DNA of 64,000 nt from Harmothoe impar (lineage: Eukaryota > Annelida > Polychaeta > Phyllodocida > Polynoidae): positions 56,465,800 through 56,529,799 of the forward strand of contig OX381714.1 of assembly GCA_947462335.1 (NCBI GenBank), read 5' to 3'. Under the pieces are notes generated by a model. It was given only the letters and a program-made list of their open reading frames with translations, did no database searches and was not told the DNA's origin. This document shows positions 52,807 through 61,800 of this stretch, piece after piece (the stretch's first letter is position 1; every line of letters begins with the position of its first letter). A program made the position numbers and the translations under genes.

Positions 52807-55800
52807 CTGCACAATGGAACATAGAAAATATCTAATTTTAATTGAAAATCATAATTATTAGGGAGTAGCCATTTTAAACAACATGGGGGAGCTGGTGGTG
52901 ATCTGGCATGACAGGGGTGGGACAGGGAGCGAAAACCAAGACAATCTTGAGAGGGGGGACCCAAAATGATGCTGCAAGCCTGTGCGAAAAGCCTCTGCAA
53001 CAGTCCACCAACACCCTATTTTAATGAACACTCCCTTACTCAGATAACGAAAGTCTGATCAAATAGTATTCTTACAACAATTTTCAGGAGTCATTGTTAG
53101 TACCTTCCCTAAAGCACTAAGCTGCCCAATAAGTGTCATGTTGTGCTACAAGCCCTACCTGTAGTTTGCTGTCCGTGTAGCCGTAGTAGACTTGTCCCAC
53201 AAAGAAGAAGGTCCTCCCGGCGTACTGCGTGATGGCGTCCACTCTGGTCACGTGGTCCGGCAGGTTCCACACAGAGATGGAGCGAGGGTAACCACGCGCT
53301 ATACGGTTACCAAGGATACGGTAAAACTCTCTGCCTGTCAATTAGATCATGTGAAAATGAATTGAGAAATTAGTTTCAATTAATGCATAGAGGATTCTCA
53401 TGACATTAGTATCTTGTCTGCCATTTGCATTTCATAAATAAGGGTGACTCAACTTAATCATTATATATATATGACTTATCAAGAGGGATAGTATAGTACC
53501 CATGCATCATGGCAACAAAAGGGTCGGTGCATTAAAGTACTACGCTGCCCTTAAAGGGTTACATGCTAACCTTTGAAGGCGTAGATATTGTTGTTACCAC
53601 TCCACCTGAAGATGGCGTCTATGTTAGAGGGCAGACCGCGGATCGCATCCCCGATGAGGAAGGGACCCGTGTTAGAAAACAAACGGAGACCTTGGCGTTT
53701 AGCATTGGAGACCACAAACACGTACAGCTGTGTGCCCTGAAAAACAGTTAACCACGATAACTGATGCTGTTCTGTGTACACAGTCTCTCCTTTAGCACAT
53801 TATTGACATGAAAAGCTAATGTCAACTCTAGGTATCATGACGACCCTATACCCAGCTAACAAAAACACGTTATTTTACGTCAAAATAACGTTTTAAAACT
53901 CTGTATAACGTTATGCCATAGTAAGGACCTTTAGAGAAACGTTATATAACGTTATAAAATGTTGTATAACGTTTTTTGTTTACTGGGTAGTGATACTGGT
54001 TTGACTCCTGTATGGTTGGCATGATGCATGAATGCAGCCCTAGTTATTTACTCACTCAAGCTGCATTCATGCATAGGGAATAATGCATTGATGCAATATG
54101 CACCCCTAAAGGGTCCCTCAGTTATATATAAAACTTACAGCAAAGATGTAGAGTTTGGATGAGAACCCGGATGTGAGTGCTATAGCAGCGTCCACCTTGC
54201 TGCTGATCCTAAAGTCGTCCTCAATGGTCCTCGTGTTCACCTTGTTCCTGGTCAGGATGTAGTACTTCTCCCCTGAAACAAGCATAATCAAGTCATAAAT
54301 ATCGTGTTCGAACTATTAAATTGTGCACAGCCAAAAATAATTTTCTCATTTCAAGAAACTAAGATAAATATACTTGCCTGGCGGAAAAATGTCTAGTTTT
54401 ATGAAACTAATTTTTCTTTAAACTAGTCCATTGTCCGCCAGTCGAGTTAATTTTTCTTAGTTTCTTGAAATAAGAAAGTTATTTTTGGCTAAGTGATATA
54501 GACCTCATCTGCATGAAATGAACTAGGTTCTTCTACTTTACCCCATTTTCTATCATTTCTCTTTTTCCCAACCTATCTCCCCCTATTTGACATGCACTTG
54601 ATGTCTTGTAAATGCATCTTGGGATCATATATTTATGTGCATTTATTTGAAATGAATTGTAAGTTACACAAACAAACCTAACTTTCTTATTCTCAGGAAA
54701 TATTTCTCATTTGAAGTAAAATTTTATGTGAGGGACAGATCACATTTTAGAGAAATTATCTTAAGGTAAATAATCTAGAAAACCTGTTCTTTTCATGGAT
54801 AACAACAAATATCTTTTGAGGAAAATAAAATTATTGACTTTCTGTATATAATACCTATATAGACTCAAAGTGCAATATATCAAATCCATCTTCTTGCAAA
54901 GGAAAAGATTGTGACTTTAATTCATTAAAATAATAAAAATGCTTACCACTGAAGGCAAAGGTGAGGGTGTCCCTGTAGAGTTGCTTGATGGTGGCCACAG
55001 CATCAAACTGGCCACTACAGGCCCCTGTGGGTAGGGTAGGGGTGGTGGTGGACGGGACGGTAGTCGTCACCACGGTAACTCCCGTAACACCCGTACCACG
55101 GGTAGGGGCAGGCGTGGTGGGCTCAGGTTTGGGACCTGGAAAGATAACACCATATCTGATATAACCTTACATATTCACTGCCTGGAGAAATTGGCTGAAT
55201 GGATGGAGGCAATTTCTTTCATTTTCTCTTAAAAGAAAAAAGAAATATGTATAGACATAGGACTTTAAATGCTGTTGGAAAAAAGAGAAGATATAATACA
55301 CATGTATAAACAAATTTAAGGTGTTTTAACCCTATAAGGGCAGCAAAGTGCTTTATATAACATTCACTTTTGTATGAATACACCCTTGTTGCCCTGCCAG
55401 TGCTTCATTCATGCATCGTTGTGATACTACATGATTGAAAGACTCCATAAGGGTAGGCATGGTGCACCAGCACAGCACTGGTGAGTTTCACACCAGTGCT
55501 GCATGAGTGTATAATTCCAACAAATGAACCCGATGCTTTGAGGCAGCATGCTGTCATTAAAGGGTTGATAAGTGCACCCAGAAAAATATGAGATTCAGGT
55601 GAATGCTGGCTATGTCGCCAAAAGGACTCATACAAGGGTTAGGCATTTTAGTGAGGGACAGGCATTGTTGGACCCAACCACATGAGGGTCAGGCATTGCT
55701 GGACCCACCCACATGAGGGTCAGGCATTGCTCGACCCACCCACATGAGGGTCAGGCATTGCTCGACCCACCCACATGAGGGTCAGGCATTGCTCGACCCA

Positions 55801-58800
55801 CCCACATGAGGGTCAGGCATTGCTGGAGCCACCCACATGAGGGTCAGGCATTGCTCGACCCACCCACATGAGGGTCAGGCATTGCTCGACCCACCCACAT
55901 GAGGGTCAGGCATTGCTGGAGCCACCCACATGAGGGTCAGGCATTGCTCGACCCACCCACATGAGGGTCAGGCATTGCTCGACCCACCCACATGAGGGTC
56001 AGGCATTGCTCGACCCACCCACATGAGGGTCAGGCATTGTTGGACTCGCCCACATGAGGGTCAGGCATTGCTGGAGACACCCACATGATGGTAAGGCATT
56101 GCTGGACTCGCCCATATGAGGGTCAGGCATTGCTTAACCCAAAGAGCTGGGGATTCTGGCCATGCTGGATCCTCGTGCCAGAGTCTGGCAATGCTAGACT
56201 CTGGGGGAGAGTCTCTTTCAGCCTCCAACAGTCCAGCATTGTCACGCTCTGGCATGAGGGTCCAGAATGGCCAGACCCTTGGCTAGAGTCTGACCCTTGT
56301 ATGAGAGTGCTATTGGCGACATAGGCTAACACTCATGTTCGCCTCAGTGTGTCTGTACTCACCGTACAGGGACTGGATGGCCATGATGTCGTCAGAGTGC
56401 AGTTTGAAGTCGGGCTGGTAGCCGCGGTAGAAGGGAGCCATGAGGGCGTCCTTGTTGTCTGAGTGGGACAACCCCAGAGAGTGTCCAAACTCATGCACTG
56501 CCACCTGGAACAGGTTGATGCCTGCAAAAGACAATGTGTCGGCTACAATGTCCATAGTCTACTTTTCCTACTTTTGTTGGGATTCTTACTTTTTGCTGGA
56601 TTATGTTAATTTTCCTAAATTAACCAAGATCTTAAGATTTTCTACTTTTTTATCAACCAGGAAGTGGTAACTCCTACCCAGCAAATTAGTTTGACTTAGT
56701 TTCTGGAACGTGCACTTTGTGTGACTGTTGTCCTATGGAACTAATTGACACAATATGACACCATACCCCATAGGACAAGAAGTGGCACATACTCACACAT
56801 ATTCACACAGCATCATGTACCATGGCACAAAAGTGTTTCTAACTATATTGTTTCACTTCTTTTTCTTTTTTTGAAAAAGAAAGGAAAGTCTGTTTAGTTT
56901 GTAATACTCATTATATTTAGAAGTTGGCATAGGGCACAATGGCAGAAATCTGTTAGTGCACTCCCTGCTGTATATGGGCATACTATCTCATTCAACAAGA
57001 TTCCTACCATGGTAGTGTAGGCCTGATGAAGTTGTGTACAATTCATGCCAATTATCAGCTGTATACACATGTATTCTTCTAACTTTTCACTCCGGTCCCG
57101 AAGGGACCGGCAGGCGTATATCGCCGCTAAGGCTATGCCGAAACACATGTAACAAAAGGTCAGACCTTTATCCAAACAAGATTACCAGAGGAAAGGTGTC
57201 TGTGGTCTGTCCCTCTTAATGCCGCTTTAATCAAATCATATGGTGTGTTTTTCTATCACTAATGGAACTTGATAGAATTAGAGGTGTATAGCTAGGTCTT
57301 AGTTGCATTGACAACATGTTATTATGGTTATAAACAATGAAAATGATTCCATTTCACCCATGAGAATAACAAGGAACAACAAAGATGACACCTGGTGTCA
57401 AAACCATGCACTATTCCAACCTGAAAAAGTGATAATGGTTATGTTTGAAGATGTGTGAGTGTGTGCCAGAAGGGAAACTAGGTGACACTGCATCACACAA
57501 ATACCTGTTATGTGTGACACCAGGTGTCATCAAAGTTGATTGTACCCATTTTCCTGATTAAAGAGAATGATTTTCTCTAGCTATAAGTATCTAAACAGGG
57601 TCCCAATGTATTGTGAATCAGACAATGCACCTGTCCTTCTATTAATATTCATTATGTATATAAATAGATGCCATATCATTTTAATGAAAGCAGCATTAAG
57701 AGGTCCAGATGCTAGACACCTTTCCTCTGGTCATCATGTTTGGATAAAAGCCTGGCTATCTCCTGCTGCTCATGTAAACTCTAATGTTGATGGTAATAAT
57801 GGTACATAGATTCATCAGCCCTATGTTGAAATGCTAGCAACCTGATCGTATGAGTTTGTACAAACCAGCAGCACACACACCAATAGTGTGCTATGACTAT
57901 CTATGTCAAATACTGCTGGTTGTAAAAAGTATTACAGTATTTCCTATATTTTAGTAGTTCATAATGAAACTAAAAGTACATGACATTTTGGTTTAGGGCA
58001 TTATATATTTTGTCATTTGGTGTGAATAAGCTTTTTAAAAATCTGTCAGAACTGTGTGAATCTGTTCCATGGAACACTGTGTCAGTGTGTGTGAGTCTGT
58101 TACATGGTATACATGTCACACAAAATGCAAGAAATGAGCACACAGTTCCAGGGGTAAAACAGGGTGAAACAATCTGGAACTAATTTGCTGGGTAATTGTC
58201 ACAGATATAGAAATGATTATGATAAATTGTAAGAAAAATTGGTAACCACGCAAACCATGACCAGGTGCATTGCTCTGACCTTTTTAGGACCGTACATACT
58301 GCATGAATACATTATGACCTTCTCGTTGTCATGATGCATGAATGCAGCACTCATGAAGTAACTCGCCAGGCCTGCATATAAAGCATCATGCCATCATGAT
58401 ACACTCCCAAAGCCTACATCATCCCTCTCTACTTAATTTTCCCCCAATTAAATCAAAAGACACCTTCCTTTCTTTAGACCTTTAAAGAAAGGAATACTTT
58501 TTGGTGGCAATTTCTCCCCTTGGAGAGAGTTATGTCTAAGATCTTTTTTGGGAGAAGAAGAAATACATAGAAATAAAGGTCACTACAATCTCACCATTAT
58601 GTTGTCCATCTGTAAATAATTCATCATCATCAAAGTGGGCGTCTCCCCCATAGGAGGGGAAGAAGGCATGTGCCAATGTGTTGCCCTGTCCGTCAAAAGG
58701 GTTCTGGTCCCCATGCTCACCCCGGCCAAACTCGATGTCAATGTCAACCGCCCCCTGCTCCCTCTTGGTGAAGGTCAGAGGGGTAATGTCACTCCATGTC

Positions 58801-61800
58801 TATAAGTATAGAAATTATAATGTTAGTCCATTAGATGGTTACAGATGCAGTTTGTATAATATATGCCCATTGATGATAAATGGTTTCATAGTCAGAAGTA
58901 AGAGCCATAGGGAACTATGATAGATGCAGCAAAGCAGTCAGTTTTGTTGCATATATACCCCGTTTTTTCCTTCTTTTTCTTTTCTTTTAGATGTTTATGT
59001 TGTCCAATCTGGACATAGAGCATATATCACTGTGCAACGACGAAGAAAAGACGGGGGCAGACCTACCTGAGTAGCCTAATTTGAGGTCACTGAATCCAAA
59101 AATGATGGTGAAAAATGCCCCATCATAAAAAATTGTCAATTTTTTTTGCCTGGCAGAGATAACATGACTCTGAAGTACTTTTAGTGGTAAGAGACCATAA
59201 AAAACAGGATTCTACACTGTTATTAGTGATATTTTACCGATATTGATTGAAAAAGTACCATAACACATGTAAATTTATCGTAAAGCGATGTGACAATTTT
59301 TTAAGCTACTAAGATCAGGATTGTGACCTGTTCTGACAAGAGGTACCTTCAGGGAAGCTATTATTACTGTTTTTATCCCCCACCAGCACCAGAATCCCAA
59401 AAAGAGCAATAAATAGACAGAAAATTGCCCAGATAACCCTCTATGCAGAATATGATTATAGATCATTGGTGTTACATCTTTAGTATTGAAATTCTATATC
59501 TATAAAGGTTTTTAAGACAAAAATGCTACTAAGGCCAGTTTCTGGTTTCCATGGCAGCCATTCCCATTGAAAGTATCATCAATATTGCAAACCTCAAAAC
59601 AGGCCTTGCAAATTCCTTTCAGAACCAATTTTTTAACTAAAATGTATCCTTGTATGAGGATATTTGACCATAAAACCTACTTTTACATGAAATGTTAGCC
59701 AGGTACATTGCTGGAATATGATCAGAGGCGGTCCTGAAGGGGAATACAAAAGGAAGACAAAGCGACCTTTTTTAAGCACTAGTTATATGTTTCAAAATAT
59801 TATTTTAGACCTATTTATTCACCCAGAGTACCTATTTCTGTAACAGATCAGTAATATATTAATAATTTAACTGATTAAAAATAAGTTTTCCATGAAAAGA
59901 ACCGTTTTCTTACTTTTTGATCAAATAGTGTATGTATAAGATTATATAAGCTCTAACCGATTATACAAAATAAGACCATGTTAAAATCTGAAAACTGAGA
60001 CTTACCACAACATTTTAAGTGCTATTTTTTAAATCCCCAGGTCAAAATACATAATAATAATTGTGTCTGGTCCCGTGTTTTTTTTTCAATTTTTGAAAAT
60101 TTGTTGTACAGTGTATTATAAAGGCTACCCTCAGGTAGCATAGTCCAGGTATGTGACACTAGGTGGCAGGAGCTGCACATTCAGATCTTGATATTTAAGA
60201 TTATAGATTAAGATTGCGCTCTGAACGTTTGTCCACGCACCCAGGAGAGCTATCACGAATTTGCCCCTGGTACCGCAGCTAGTGAGGGTCACCAAAGAGC
60301 AAAGAATACTAAGAGGCTTCTAGTTGCCAATATTCTGTCCTCCAACCACTGCAGGGAGCTTTATAGGACAGGGGTAAAGGCATTAGAATGAAATGATTTT
60401 TTTTTTTTTTTTTTTTTAATGCAGCATATTTTTGGCTCCACTTTACGTATCCCTTCCGTGTCTTCCCTCCCTCACCTTCCTTCCTACCTTCCTTTTGTTG
60501 TTGCATGTATACAATTAAACGGACCTTAACCCTTCAAGGGCTGCATAGTGCTTTAATGTACCCTTTCTCACCCTGGCAAGTCTACTCACTGGACGGCATG
60601 ATGTATGAATGCAACCCTGGTAAGGGCTGCATCCATACAACATGATGACATTTGGACATAGCACAGTAAAGCACTCTGTGGTCCTCAAAGGGTTAAAGGG
60701 GCATTCTCACCACTCACACTTAACCACATAGTAGACTAGAACAGTACTAGAATTGTGAGTGGGATACGCTCGGTCATTATGCCACTTTAAGGCCAAATTT
60801 AAAAAAAAAGGTTTGTTTCAGGTAACATGGGAAGAAACTCTAGGGTCGGTAGGTCAGATTTTTTTTCTTTACTTTTTTTTTACATACCCTAAAATTGACC
60901 CCAAAAAAGTTTTAGAATGGAAAGATTTTTTCAAAACTTTTGTAAACCTAGAATTGACCCCAAGAAAGTGTAAAGATATAAAGATTTCTTGAAAATTATA
61001 TAAAAACGTAGGGTCGACCCTGTTTAGATAGGGTCCGTCGGGTGACCTGAAACAAACCTATTTTTTTTGGCCTAATGAGACAAACATCAACTCACATTGA
61101 ATGCCCTTGTGAAGATGCCCTTTATGGTGTCCTTGGGGATGTCATCTGAGAAGCTGTTAATCTTGTACGTTAACTCGAACTGGTCCCACTTGGATCCTGC
61201 CAAGGAAACAGTATTGTTATAAAGACTAAAGTTACTGTTTGTATATAAGGATGTTGCATATTAGGATACTAAAATAGGTTTCTCATCCCCACCCAGCGGG
61301 TACAAAACATTGGATCGGCATTGACAACTGGTTGTTAATGTTGATTTAATGTTGAATTATTGTTGACAAAGTGATGAATATCTGTCCTACTACTGCAAGG
61401 CAGACTACCACTATTTGTGGATGACTCCTTGCCAACTTGAGATGTCCCGTGAGGTACTTGATGTACGTCTGAACAAATCAATCAATCAATCAATCAATGA
61501 TGAACTGAATTTTGTACCCACTGGGAAGCAGTGATAATTCTGCTTGTGAAAGAAAATACAATGTTTATATTTAGACTGTGTAAATAATCGGATGTAAAAG
61601 ATCTTCCTGAACAGTGTAGAGGCAGTAACTTTACCTTACTACAGATTCAATCACCTTCACCATCTTTTACAAGATGTCATGGGGCTGTTACGAAATAAGA
61701 TTTATGCTAATAGCAAATTTAGGCTATTGCTTAACAATCTTTTATAATTTACATTAATATTCTACAAATTACGCTAATGTTAGCGAATACTTAATGATTT

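Larger units (their letters stand above)
1..53650. repeat. Head-to-tail tandem array, 5827-bp period, nine full periods in the window
   Basis: Position 1 matches 5828, 11655, 17482 and so on. Terminal exons end at 137, 5964, 11791, 17618, 23445, 29272, 35099, 40926, 46753 and 52576: eight intervals of 5827 bp and a last one of 5823 bp, caused by a 4-bp deletion near 51005. I found only a handful of substitutions between units over their whole length, introns and spacers included. The left end is not seen, so the array probably extends further. The right end of near-identity is at about 53650, inside a hemopexin exon; beyond it, homology continues with more divergence to about 58240. Confidence 0.97.
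55136..56362. other. C10 intron (1227 bp) between zinc-site and linker exons
   Basis: The first 180 bases align with the array intron. The rest holds a TTAA-type MITE (55330-55564), a 31-bp minisatellite (55655-56135) and a decayed tail of related AGGGTC/AGAGTC sequence to about 56310. Short open frames on both strands across the minisatellite are products of the repeat. Confidence 0.75.
58800..61095. other. C10 intron (2296 bp) inside the catalytic domain
   Basis: Mostly unremarkable AT-rich sequence from 58800 to 60260. It then holds a 48-bp dispersed repeat, an A/T homopolymer run (60399-60418) followed by a pyrimidine-rich tract, a TTAA MITE (60530-60692) and a GGCC-ended MITE (60791-61072) that stops 23 bp from the exon. 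No gene seen. Confidence 0.65.

Noticed and set aside
55655..56135. Regular 31-bp repeats resembling a CRISPR array
   Set aside because: The units are contiguous with no unique spacers, and the context is a eukaryotic intron, so this is a minisatellite.
57100..57120. GGTCCCGAAGGGACC palindrome as part of a tRNA or other RNA gene
   Set aside because: Only a short hairpin within the transposon; no cloverleaf or other RNA fold was found around it.
56894..57175. Possible transposase frame in the 1.5-kb element
   Set aside because: 93 codons with no DDE-type or DNA-binding motif and a membrane-like composition. The element is better read as non-autonomous.
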